Shown: in pieces, positions 12,444 through 24,198 of the stretch
How the letters are laid out: the number at the start of each line of letters is the position of its first letter
Position numbering within the stretch: position 1 is the first letter of the stretch
Source of the DNA: Trifolium pratense
Lineage: Eukaryota > Streptophyta > Magnoliopsida > Fabales > Fabaceae
DNA length: 64,000 nucleotides
Assembly (NCBI RefSeq): GCF_020283565.1
Contig: NC_060065.1
Coordinates: forward strand, 50,456,409 to 50,520,408
Direction: 5' to 3'
The notes under the pieces: model-generated
Databases searched by the model: none
Seen by the model: the letters and a program-made list of their open reading frames with translations, nothing else
What the model was told of the DNA's origin: nothing
Program-made: the position numbers and the translations under genes

Positions 12444-12593
12444 ATGGGTTCATCATTTGGATCAAAAGGAGGTAAGAAAGATTGTTGGAGATTTGGAAGG
12501 AGATGCATGGGCACGATCAAAGAGTATAGAGGCAGATTTTACATAATGAGAAGATGCTTAGTTATGTTACTCTGCTGGAACAAGTATGGATAA
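12444..12593 (+). CDS. DVL/ROTUNDIFOLIA-like small peptide (49 aa)
   Basis: This short intronless ORF encodes 49 residues. DVL/RTFL peptides are plant-specific small proteins, mostly plasma-membrane associated, that restrict cell proliferation and shape organs when overexpressed. The C-terminal half carries the family signature: IKEYRGRFYIMRRC followed by the hydrophobic segment LVMLLCWNKYG and then a stop. The N-terminus is short, with Gly, Ser, Lys and Cys residues and the basic run RFGRRC. A length of 49 is at the short end of the family. A TATA box lies 60 bp upstream, and a 65-bp (TA)n tract begins 112 bp downstream. The first ATG after the TATA box is used. Family assignment rests on the RFYI-RRC-MLLCW pattern and I consider it good; the exact paralogue is unknown. 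Confidence 0.86.
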   Translation: MGSSFGSKGGKKDCWRFGRRCMGTIKEYRGRFYIMRRCLVMLLCWNKYG

Positions 12594-12701
12594 CTTATAC
12601 ATACAATAGTATGAATTAGCTCATATAGCTAATGCATAGCTTTTTTTTTTTTTGGGTAGAATGCATAGTGTAGTGTGATTATTTTCTCACATGCATGTCA
12701 T

Positions 12702-12704
<3 letters not shown>

Positions 12705-12769
<65 letters not shown>
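12705..12769. repeat. (TA)n microsatellite, 65 bp
   Basis: Perfect alternating TA from 12705 to 12769, just beyond the DVL-like gene. It is likely length-polymorphic. Confidence 0.95.
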
Positions 12770-12773
<4 letters not shown>

Positions 12774-13274
12774 CTCTTATAATGAATGGATTTGGTCTAT
12801 ATTATAGATCAAATTTATTTATTTTTTAATAAATTTTAAAAGTAACTTTTTACTTATAGTATTTAGAACCAGGAGGATTATATTTAAAGCATTATTTAAA
12901 TATAGGGAAGATCTATTTGTATTTACTTCAATTGGTCACAAAAAGAAATTAAAAAAAAAAAAAAAAGTGTATGGAAAGAAGTGTGAAAACCAAGTCCTCT
13001 TTGTTTATGATTACGTACTATTTTGTTTTTTCACCATGGTCCATTCCTCTTTATTGTATTGGATTGTCAATTTTCATAACTACAGCCAATTTTAATTATT
13101 AATTCTAACCAACCTTAAATTTCCAACATATTAAATTGATATTGATAATATGCAAACATCTTTTTTTTTTTTTACAAAATAATATTAAACATCTTGGTTG
13201 TGTATTTTATTTTCTGTTTTTCTTTGTACTTGAGTTGCGCTACTTTTAGTTTAGAGAATATCTTTGCATAAATT

Positions 13275-13419
13275 GGATCATCTCCAATTTTCTCTCATGT
13301 TTTTTCTCTTTTTTCTTAATCCAACGGTTGATTTTCTCTCCTTTTTATTATTTCTAATTTACCAACCCTTAGATTAAGAAAACATGAGAAAAAACATGAG
13401 AAAAAATTGAAGAGAATCC
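13275..13419. mobile_element. Small inverted-repeat MITE, 145 bp
   Basis: It starts GGATCATCTCCAATTTTCTC and ends with the near complement, AATTGAAGAGAATCC. The arms share the CATGTTTTTTCTC motif and its complement. No clear target duplication. Confidence 0.45.
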
Positions 13420-13910
13420 AAATCCAATTAATGGTTCCAAATTTTTTAGTGTAATTAAACTTCTTTTAATTTGTTGAGCATGCATCAACGTAAAAACTTA
13501 GAGAGTTGTCACTCATTTAAGTTTCATAAAAATTGAGGGATTAATTTTTGCACTTGTCCGTGAAGAATACTCAATTTACACATTTTTTTCTTCCAAATTC
13601 CTCCAAAATAAATTAAGCTCCTTTAAATTTATCATTTAAAATTTTTACCACACTACAAAAAAATGATGTTTAGCCATGGTAATCTTCGTCGTAGATAAAG
13701 AAATAAACTCTTGACAAAAAAAGAAATAAACTTTCTCACTCAATCACACTTCTATTTCTCTCTCTCTCAATTGGTAAAATTCATATAGTTAATTTTATTT
13801 GAGTTTCTCATTGTCCACTAAATAAATACATAAGAAAAAAGTTGTCTAATTACTTAAATTGTCTTAATTTTTTAGGTTTAAATATGTGGTGTGTTAGTAA
13901 CATGTCTATG

Positions 13911-14219
13911 CGTGTGTTTGGTTCTGCAGTGGAGAGAATTGATTTTGGCAGAATTGATTCTGTAAAATTGATTCTGGCCAAAATTGATTTTAAGCTGAAG
14001 TGTTTATGTTTGGATATATTCATGAAAAAGTGAGTTGAACAAAAAATTTGAGTGTAAAAATCAATTCTAGAATCAGAAGCTACGATTTCTATAGCTTCAA
14101 GTAGAATCAATTCTGGAGGCAGAATCAATTCTACTTTTGAGAAACCAAACAAGTCAGAATCAATTCTACACGTCCAGAATCAATTCTGGATGCTCCAGAA
14201 TTGAAACCAAACATACACT
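13911..14219. mobile_element. Mutator-type MITE, 309 bp
   Basis: It is flanked by an exact 9-bp direct repeat, ATGTCTATG (13902-13910 and 14220-14228), the target-duplication size of the Mutator superfamily. Ends are inverted: GTGTGTTTGGTT on the left and AACCAAACATACAC on the right. The interior repeats GAATTGATT-type motifs many times in both orientations. No transposase is encoded. Confidence 0.75.
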
Positions 14220-14578
14220 ATGTCTATGTGAATCTTCCCCTTCTCTTTTTTTTTCCTCATCTTTTAATCTAAGTGTCACTATTTTTCTCTTCTACTTTTC
14301 TCTTCCGTTGATTTATTGAAGAGAGGTAATTTAGAGTCAATTTGATCCAAATATCTTCAAATTATTTTTTCTTTCTTTTTGTCAAAAAAGTGTCTTTCAC
14401 ATGTTTAGTTTTCTTTTGTATCTTTTTGTGATTTCATCTTCTTACCCATAATGTTTTTTATTTTAATTTTTTTCGTTTTAGTGCAGTGTTTTATTTGATT
14501 CATATTGAAAGATTAGTTTTGATCTAATGCATACTCAATCAAAGACATTGGCTTAATCAACGTTCTAAATTCGAAGAC
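14220..14578. other. Intergenic, nothing recognised
   Basis: T-rich sequence with only short spurious ORFs. Confidence 0.4.
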
Positions 14579-14764
14579 AACATGGATGTTGTGAGTCAAT
14601 TCATAGATTCATTCTTTTTGTTTTTAGCGACTTTAAATTTGCACTGTCTCGATATAAAGGATATTCATTCATTCAAACTGATAGAGTACATCGATGTAAT
14701 ACAAATTCAAATTTGCTAAAAACAAAAAGGATGAATCTGCAAACAAACTCACAGCATCCATGTT
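14579..14764. mobile_element. Palindromic hairpin element, 186 bp
   Basis: Left arm AACATGGATGTTGTGAG is mirrored at the right end as the complement of AACATGGATGCTGTGAG. Arms also share CTTTTTGTTTTTAGC and its complement. A third, single-arm copy of the same sequence lies at 15475-15600. Confidence 0.6.
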
Positions 14765-14996
14765 AATAGCATAAAACGGCAAATTACATAAGCCTACATA
14801 TATGACTATATTGAAGTGTCTGGAATGTCCATGCCCCCAGATCTGCAGCGTTGATGACACAAAAGTCGACATTGGATAGATTTGTACTTGATCGGATCTA
14901 ATCCTTCAACCTGAAACAAAATATCGTTTATTTTAATTGAATATCGTTTATTTTTAGTTCACAAAATACATGTGAAAATAAATGATCATTATTAAT

Positions 14997-15260
14997 TTTA
15001 GGTTTAATTGCACTTTTGGTCCCCCTATTTTATGGAACTCATGAAAACAGTCCCTCTATTTTTAAATCAAACTTTTTGTTCCCTCTGTTTTCGTATTTGT
15101 TGCAATTTTAGTCTAAACTTGTGTTTTTTGCCTTAAAAGTGACAACTTTTGATGACAAAAAGGTAAATTTTGGTCTCAAATGTAATATTTCATCTTTAGA
15201 TTCATTGTTTGAGACAATAAATCACTTTTTAGGTCTAGTTCTACGGTGAATCACCTTTAT
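14997..15260. mobile_element. Truncated arm of a GGTTTAA...TTTTGGTCCC MITE family
   Basis: It starts GGTTTAATTGCAC and continues CTTTTGGTCCCCCTATTTT, matching the ends of the element at 52758-53767. No matching inverted arm is visible here. Confidence 0.4.
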
Positions 15261-15600
15261 AAGTGGTCCATATTTGATCGGTGTTTAAAATTATCAAAAG
15301 TTTCAAAGATTGTCGACAATACTCTTTAAGAGTAAAATATTACGACTTTTCCTCATCTTTTTTTTTTTTTTTACTTTTCCTCGTTGTTACTACTAAAACA
15401 ATAACATGATTGACGTAATTATTTCTATTATAATCATTAACTTATACTCTAAACAACAATATATGCCGTAGTTAGAAACACGAATGTTGTAAGTTTGTTC
15501 ACATATTCATCTTTTTATTTTTAGCGATTTTGAATTTGTATTGCATCGATGTACTTTTTTCAATTTGAATGAATGAATACTTTTTATTTAGTAAAAAAAC

Positions 15601-18600
15601 AATATATATGCCGTAGTTAGAGAACTCATGATAGTCCACTTTTTGTCTCTTTCTAATTTCGAGCTCAACATAACATTCTAGTTGTTGGCACCCCCATTGA
15701 GTCCACCATTGCCCCTCACAACTTCGACTTTTTGGACCACCTATAAAACTACTATCAAATGATTGAGCATGATTTTATCAATTTTTCATTCTCGATCTTG
15801 ATGTGGGGGTCTCCAAAATTCAAATATGAGTTCTCCGTGCACTACTCTTTATGGGCCAAAGTTCTTTCACTTCACCAACATGATGATGGTACGTACCCCC
15901 ACATTAGCTTGTTAATTATTGTTGTTATTAGGTTTTTTTTTTGGTAACTATCAATATATCTATAAAAAAAATCACTTTCTCAAAAAAAATAATAATAATA
16001 ATCAACGATGAATTAGTCGAAGTTTTGGAGTCATTAAATAAATGGTCAGATATTTGATTTCTAGCTCAAAACATTGTAATTTATGTTAACTTAGAAAGAA
16101 AAAAAATGGTTTTTTCTATATATTACTCATCGATAATTTGGGAGTATTTATACAATAACCAAAAAGAATAAGTCATATGTATGTGAAGTGAAAGTGGATT
16201 AAAAGTTAATTGTAGGTATCACTTGTAAATTTACTTATGTGACCTTTTCTTACTGTTGTGGGTAAATACCTCCAAATTATCAAGAGGTAGCGTAGGTCTC
16301 ACAAAAAAATTGATTAACTTTGGCAAATCATTTTGTGAGTTAGCCTGGACATGAGTTTATAGATGCAATCATCACCTTACAAGTCACCTACTATCAGGTT
16401 TCCTCTATCGAGTCACCCACCATTTATATTCATGCACTAAATCCAATAGTGTTGGGCGTGAGGAGGATGTTAACCAGTGGCGATGATGTGTGTAACTAAG
16501 GGGTAGGTGCACCACCTAGAATTTTAAAATTTTCACTAATACCGATGTTTTTTTGCACTTTGGACCCCCTGATTTTTTAGTTTTACCCCACTTACTCAAA
16601 GATCCAAAACACTTTTTTACTACTCTAATTCTTTCCTTCCAACTTCTCTCTAAAATTAAATTCTCTCAAACCAAATATGTACTGTACAATATATAGTGCT
16701 AATTCCTCCAACAACCTTAAAACAACACAAAGGTAATCAATAAAAAAATCTATCGTTTAGGGTTTTAAAATTTGGGATTTATTTTACATAACTTCAATAG
16801 GGACAAATTGGTTGATTGATGATTTAATTAGGGCTCTAATAACATATTTGTAGGCTTTGTTAGTTGTTTGTTTGTAGCTTATAATTTGCTCTAAATGCAT
16901 CTTTTGATTTATGTTTTACGGTTTCTAGCTAAGCCATCCACAAACTTATTTCAATTTTAGCTATGTAAAAATCAACGTTTTCATGAAGCCAATATCTTTG
17001 TTGGTTATTGGTCTGGATATACTCAAATGATAGATAGAAAGAATTGGCCAACATCGAGCAATGAGAAAAGTAATCACATACTTATGCATTGTTTATAGTT
17101 TTTTTTATTTGATATGTTTATCATGTAATCAATACTTATGTTGAAAAAGGTTTGTTTAACATTATAGGTTTATAAATAGAGACAATAATCATCACCTATC
17201 AAGACGGTTTTATAAGGTTGAGTTAGACCTAACTGCATTTCTTATCTATAAAAAAAATTTAAGCTCAATTTAAGTAGTGTCTTTCTCACTTACTATTACT
17301 ATACCATCCTTTTAATGCTTTGTTTCAAGATACTCGCTAGAGGTAGTATCAAAGCATGTGAGAAAACCATAGAGAGGCATCAATTGCATAAGTTATGGAA
17401 TCACTGAACCTACGAAGTGCCCAATGAAAGGTTTCTTAATTATGTGCATAATGCCTAAGGAGTTAGGAACTAGTAGCCAAAAACCAAAAAAGCAAAGGTT
17501 CCATTCCACTGTTTGATTCATAAATGCTGATTTAACAAAACCATTGAACCAAACCAACATCCCTCTGCCCCATAATACATAAATGCTTCTCATTAATTTG
17601 TCTCCTGTTTTCATGGCTTTTTCACATTTACAGTGCCACTTTTAAATTAATATTCCAACTCCCTCACATTTTGGTTGTTGGAATTTTAATGCAACTTCTT
17701 CAATGTTACAACTAGTATCACCCATGTTTTGATACTTGAATTTGTTGCACTCTCAAACTCTATATATTCGAATGGTCATCATATCAGTGATCGTTAGATC
17801 AAGATTGAACAGTTTTAATTTTAAGTTTAGTATTTTAGGGTTTCAAAAAATTCAAAATATATTTGTTTTACATACTGTTCGATTTCAATCCAACGGTCAT
17901 ACTGAATAATGAATGCGCAAATTCGTGAATTTGTGACAATAGCAATTCCAAATCCCATGGTTTGGTGTGTACTATAACACTTTCTAGTTCTTTGTAGTGT
18001 GGTAACTCTTTGTTTTTCAAAGAACTCCATCCATTATACGTAGAAACCTCATGTCATGTTTCATCTTGATTCATTGATCACTTTTGCATGTGTCTCATGT
18101 CAATTAAAAGTTATAAGTTTTGTTTCCATTTATTTATGTGATCATATATATTAAGCAGATTGTCTTTGCGTTTCGGGCAATGAAGAAGCTAGTGAGGTGG
18201 TGACCGAGGCACGTCTATTGCTGGTAGAAAATTGTTTCCGAACCCTCTCTTAGGCTTGAATTTTGCTCAAGCCTTCGATGAGATGAACGAGATATTGGTG
18301 CGGTTCAATGACAAATCAATGCTTAAAGTGTCTTAAGTTTTGTTTTTCGATTGAGCCGTGCCAATATCACGTGCCACTACTCATAAACCTCGTGCAAAAA
18401 CTCTCAAAACAAAGGTTAGAAATCTTTCTACTTTTCTCTCACTCTCACACAATCTTTGCATTTTTTTTTTATATGTATGAATATGAATTGATTTCATCTT
18501 CTCTATAGACAGAGTTACAACATTTCATTTTTCGTCTTGTTCAAAAAACACATTTCATTTTACGTATCCAGAATCAGTAATTCATATGCTTTCTTTATTA

Positions 18601-21250
18601 CATACTATAAACTTAGAGATACACTCATACACATAATGTAACATCCATTTGTAGAGTATAGTTTGAATGCATGCAGAAGCAACACTTGAAAAACAGAGTA
18701 GTTGTTCTCAAAGATATATTTCTTACTTGAAAATTACTTACTTTTAGAAAGAAAAAAAATCATTTACAAAAAAAAAAGTTACTTATATAAGAATGTATAC
18801 TTGATGTATTTCACTGCAAGAGTGATCATTGCTACTTTAAGCTCTGTTTACTTTCTGGTTTTATTTTTTTTTAATATTTATGTTTATTTTAAATTGCTAA
18901 CGATAAAATTAAAAACCTCTTATAGTAGAAGTATTAAGTATATGTTTGGTATCACATTCCCGGTGGATCACTGTGATACCAAATATAGACGAAGTAAGAT
19001 AGAAAGATGCATTTTCAAACGACGATTGACTCCCAGATTGTCTTTAAAAATTGTGGATTTCCAAAAAAAAAAAAAAATTGATAGATTTATTGTCAAAATT
19101 TGTAGAACAGTGATAGTGAAAATACTGAATATATACTTGTTTAGTAAAGGTGAAAACAAGTGAAAGAAATAGTCCTTAGACCAGTTTACTCAAAAGCATT
19201 TTTATTTTTTTAAATTTTTGTTAATTTTACTCTTTTTTTGAATCATTGTTAATTTTACTTCTCAGTTCTCACGTACAAACCCTCCCATCAAAATCCAAAT
19301 TTGTATATTTTAAACCCAAGATTTTAGAATGAAATATAATTCGAAGTTTTCTCTTCCTCCTCCGCCATTCTTTTATACACTGAATATTGTTTTTATCTCT
19401 ATGAATAAAGTTCGGAACGTAAATTTCGAACTTTTTTAAAAAAAAGTCCATAACGGCAAAAAAAAGTTTGAAATCTATGCTCCGAATGTTATTCTCAAAG
19501 ACTCGATAATATATAAACGGTCTAAATAATCTAAGTAGACTAATTGTTAGTGTGATCTCGCTACATTGAATCTAAATTGGTAATATGGGGAGGCTTCAAT
19601 ATCAAACATTTGTTGCTTATGAAGACTTGAAAAATACTTTAATAATTTATGCACAATATTTATACACATACATCAAAATAACAACTCAATTTTAAAAGAA
19701 AATGTTAAACAATGCCTCCGGGACATTAGTTAAACATACTAGTAAGAAAATTTTATCTATCTAATTATACCTAAATAATTATGATGTGACCACTCAACTC
19801 TTGCTCTAGGGACTTTGGGCAGCCCTAATTGAAACTCAATCTTTGTATTTGATCAAAAATAAATTACACCTTTCTTCAAAAAATAAAAATAAAGACTCTT
19901 TTTTTGGTCCTTGCTTTATTACGTTCTCTCTCTGCTACTATCAAATCATCCTTTTTCTTGTCTCTCAAAACTAAAGAGGTGTGGATATAAATGTCTAAAG
20001 CCAAGTGGGTCTATTTCAGCCCAAGCTAAAAAGTTTGTTGGGCCGACATAGAAGTGCACATAGTTACATACTCATTATGAGAAGTTTTCTCTTTCCCCCT
20101 CCCATATTTCATCCAGACCCCCTAAATTTCCAATTTTGCCTTCAATTTATTCTGGAAAACGTTTATGAAGACGTCTCTTTATACACATTCGAACATGAAA
20201 TTGTCAGTTTTTTTATCATAGTCATGGTCATTTTTTTTAATATTTTTCAGTATTTTGGAAAATATTTTCCAATGTGCAAGTTATTTTGGAAAACATATTC
20301 CAAAACAATTTCGGATAACATAATCAAAGAAGATTTTGGAAAACATTTGCCGAAATTCTGGAATATGAGACCAGAAATGCTAGTGTTATGTTGACCTGTT
20401 TGTGCAAACATTCTCAATTCAAAACCCAAATTTTCAATTTTATCAAAAACGCAAACATTCTCACAATCATAATAACAGTTGTGATGGTGTAGCTTTCTTG
20501 GTTGTTCCTCACATCCCTATTGTTGCATATCTAATTTGAGAGGAGAGAAAATAGGGAAAGTGGAATGAATTAAAAAAATATTAAACACCGATAATATATG
20601 ATAAGATCTATAGAACTTCACTATATAACGGTTCAAAAATAATTGTCTTACTTGACAGAGACAGAGCCACAAATATGAGGTACTAGTTCACGGATCAGGA
20701 TGCTCTGCTGTAGTCAGAGCACATAGTTACACGTTGTAGCAGATCTCTTAATAAAATTAGTACAAAATAATCCCAACCATTAATTTCAGATCAGACAGTC
20801 CTGATTAAAAACAACGTGAAAATTGTTTGGATTATTACTGCATCAAATCATGTTCCCTAGTTCACATAGTCCTTATCATTAAACCATTTCATGAATTCAA
20901 TTTTCACTTGCAATTTTTTTACCATTTCACCAAAATAAGTGACATAGTATAAGTCCACTTCATAGTTTTGTCGCCTAATCAGAGTTTGTCGTCTAATAAC
21001 ATAACTTCGTTGTCATTATCATCACCCACCATCATAGGGAAACCTTTGTCATTTCCCTTTCCACCATTGCTAATGTCATTGTCATCTAATATTATTTTTA
21101 CCGCTAATACCTGACACCTTACACAACCACCACATGTACATTTTACAAATACAAAGAAACATTGTTGCATTGACTTTGTAACCCAAACTATGGTTCAATC
21201 GACTCTATCTATATGGTTGATTATTATCTGACTAACTATGGTTGATTTGG
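15601..21250. other. Gene-poor intergenic stretch
   Basis: About 5.6 kb without a supportable gene. ORFs of up to 153 codons (for example 18702-19163) are AT-driven, rich in Phe, Ile and Lys, and resemble no family I know. At 20150-20370 the motif TTTTGGAAAA or close variants recurs about five times. A TIR-like CACTACAAAAAAA occurs further upstream at 13652, outside this stretch. Confidence 0.45.
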
Positions 21251-21257
21251 ATGACTT

Positions 21258-21600
21258 GATTATCTCCGATGGTGTAGTATTTATTAGATACTCATGGTAT
21301 TTATTAGGTATTACCATTGGAACACAACACATTTTAGTACCAAATAAATATCCCTTCTCAAATAAGCACATTCTCTCATAGTACCTAATAGAATTTGTGG
21401 GACCTATTTATAAAGATGTAGATTTATTGATAGATGTGAAGTTATTTGTGAGATCCATTTAGAATTTTTTAAGAGGTGCTGGGTTGGAGAGATTGAGTGC
21501 TTATTAGGTACTATTATTAAAAAAAATTAAATGAGTGGTGTGTACATGCGGGACCCACTTAGGTACTCAAAATTAGATTTCTCCATTGTGGATGCTCTTA
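21258..21600. mobile_element. Possible MITE of the GAGCATCCACAATGG type
   Basis: The right end, read on the minus strand, is GAGCATCCACAATGGAG, a common plant MITE terminus. The left end, ATCTCCGATGGTGTAG, pairs only weakly with it. Boundaries are uncertain. Confidence 0.3.
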
Positions 21601-21719
21601 GTTCATAGCTATTAGGAATATTATTGGAGAGGTCAAAGTTTGAATACTGAGTTTTTTCACTTTTTTGCATTTAAAATGTATGAGTTTAGCCAATAGACTA
21701 CTAGACAAAAAAATTCGAT

Positions 21720-22190
21720 AAATTAATTTCAATTAGTTCAATAGATTTGTTATGGACTGAGCCTAAGGCACAATCACTGAGGAGGTCCTCCTCTTTAACC
21801 GTCGAGTAGGGCCCAATAGCATACCAGTCCACGAAGACGCAACTCCAATCAACGTGCGACTTACCCAGAGCAATCGTAACGCACGACATTGAAATGATGA
21901 ACATTTACTGCTCATCATGGCTCCTCAACCGTTTTCTGACAACCATTGATGACATTAAACATGCCCTTCGACGGTCTTGGCCCAGCGTCGGGGCTATATA
22001 TACTCCTCTCATGCAGAAGTCGGGTACATTATCCTAAATCTTAAAACTTTTGCTTCACACTCTTACCGATTTGAGCGTCGGAGCACTTGCAAGTACAAAA
22101 ATCTCCTCTCATTCACCGAAGTGAAAGAGGAGCATCACCGACGAGGTTATCTCTGATCCGATACGACAAGATTTAACCCCATTAAAAACA
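21720..22190 (+). repeat. Gypsy (Tat/Ogre-like) LTR fragment
   Basis: The stretch has LTR character: a TATATATA core promoter at about 21995, then CACTCTTACCGATTTGAGCGTCGGAG, a layout I recognise from R-U5 regions of legume Tat/Ogre-type LTRs. It is GC-richer than its surroundings. No PBS or coding sequence follows, so it is a solo or truncated LTR. An inverted piece of the same LTR lies at 23172-23222. Confidence 0.5.
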
Positions 22191-23171
22191 TCCATTAAAT
22201 TATAAAAGAGAATGTTAACATGTGCCCTTAAGGTTAAGGGCACATGTTAAGAAGATAAATGTGAAAAAAAAAATTATTGAACTTGTGATGTATTCAATTC
22301 TCTAAACATTAAATTCTGTATATCATTAAATATTATATTTCTATTTTTAGGTAACTTAACATGTGCCCTTAGATACAAGTTAACATGACCCATTATAAAT
22401 AAGAGACTTGCATATTAGTGCATTAATACAAAAATAAAACTTATAAAGTGTGGTACTAAATTTAAAATAAAAAAAAAGAACTAAATTGGCCAACATTTAG
22501 GTTCCTTGCTACATTATTTAGGTTCTGCATGCACTTGTTAAGCCACTTGGTGCATTGAAGTTAAAGTGGTACCACAACAATATTAATGAATGAAAACGGC
22601 AATATTTATTAATTCCATTTTTGTGTCTCTAATTTCCTTAACACAGTTGCAACTTGCAACTTCAATAGCACTTCAACTGTTCCTTTATTAATTGCAATTA
22701 TACAAATTTTCAATACTTTATCTAATTATATCTCACATGAAGCAAATTAAAGTGACTTAACGAAGAACATGCATAGCCATAGAAAGTGTCTGGTCAATTT
22801 TGGTAACGCTGACTAATTCCCTACCACCAGATATAAAAGACTGGGACTAGCAACATTAATGGTCATAGTGGAAAATATACATCTAACTTCTAAGATATTG
22901 GCATTTTCACTTTTTACATTTAGGATCAATTTAACAGATTTTTATATTGTAGCTGCATATTGCTCCAATTAAAGTGCCATTTGGCATGACAATTTGATTT
23001 CTGATGTTACACCACATTATTATAAGTTTATTAGACAATTAGTGGAAAAGTGTTGGCCACCAAAAGTCTAGAAAATTAGGTAAGTTGGAACTTAAAAAGT
23101 TTATAGAGTTAGAATAAATATCAAGGTTGGTACAACAAATGATACTTTGGACTAGTAGTGTGAAGCAAAAG
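22191..23171. other. Intergenic, no gene seen
   Basis: AT-rich. A short inverted motif, ACATGTGCCCTTA and its complement, occurs at 22210-22380 and may be a small MITE. Confidence 0.35.
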
Positions 23172-23222
23172 AGGAGTATATATAGCCCGGGCGCTGGGCC
23201 AAGACCGTCGAAGGGCAACTGT
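23172..23222 (-). repeat. Inverted fragment of the gypsy LTR at 21.7-22.2 kb
   Basis: On the minus strand this reads CCCTTCGACGGTCTTGGCCC and then the TATATATACTCCTC promoter block, matching 21964-22010. It ends abruptly on both sides. Confidence 0.55.
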
Positions 23223-24198
23223 TGCTGCAATTTTCAGAACGTGTTTCATTGTTTCTCATATTTTCAGATAAGGCAACTATTGTGTTGACAAAATTGTTTC
23301 ATTTAGGCTATAGTGTAATGGTTTGTTTTTGTTTTGTGAAATTCTATCCCCTTTTGTATATCCAATTTATTTAACCGGTTTCCTGATTATCGTTTATATG
23401 TTGATATATATATTTTCAGGACTCATTCTTTTGTTCGACCTGCACTCTTTCTTCCTTCAACGTGGTTTTATCTCATTGAATTTTTTTAGTAGGACTTTTA
23501 ACGATGTAGATATTGTTTATGCCCTTGATTGTTTATATTGGGTTTTGGCCTAGTCCCAAATAATTGTAATTTCTCTAATTTTTCTTTTAATTTTCTTTTA
23601 ATTAATTGTAAAAAGACATTTATGTCTTTTCTTTCTATTTTCACACCAGTATCTGATCCACGGGACCACCTAAATCCAGTTCGAGGGTAAGCATTTATTC
23701 CTTTTATTTATTAAAAAATGAACAACTTCGACGGCTTATGAATAGGTTGACAATGAAAGAAATAATTTCAATTTTGCCAAACATAAAACTTAAATTAAAT
23801 TAAAGAAAGGGCCTAAAAAAGCCAACCAAATATATGATATCTATATACTAGTATTTATTAGGAGCTTGATAGGCATGGAACTATTAACATATAAAGTGAC
23901 CCTTCAAGCATAAAACAAAAAAAATGGATTGAGGGGACTTTATCCCATGCTTCCTATTCTTCTAGTAGCTACATTGGTCAATCTCCTTTATTAATTAAAA
24001 TTGCACAAGGGTCCTTTTTCTTTTCTTTTTTTTCTCTCTTCCTCTCTATTTTCTGCTCTCGTGTAAAATGAAATTTTTCTATACTTCTAAAACATATAGA
24101 AAAAAGTAAAAATAAAAACTATTGCATCCTAATAATTTGATTAATATAGTTATAATCACTTCTTCCTGAGTTAGGAAGAACTTCAAGGTGGCTTCCTC
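23223..24198. other. Intergenic; includes probable 3' UTR of the galactosyltransferase
   Basis: No gene seen. The bases just left of 24199 should be the 3' UTR of the minus-strand gene. No perfect AATAAA was found close to the stop. Confidence 0.4.

Noticed and set aside
18160..18340. Possible exon (GTTTCGGGCAATGAAGAAG region)
   Set aside because: All frames are interrupted within about 30 codons and no splice partner was found.
18702..19163. 153-codon ORF
   Set aside because: AT-driven frame rich in Phe, Ile, Lys and Tyr, with poly-Lys runs from A tracts; no promoter, domain or familiar pattern.
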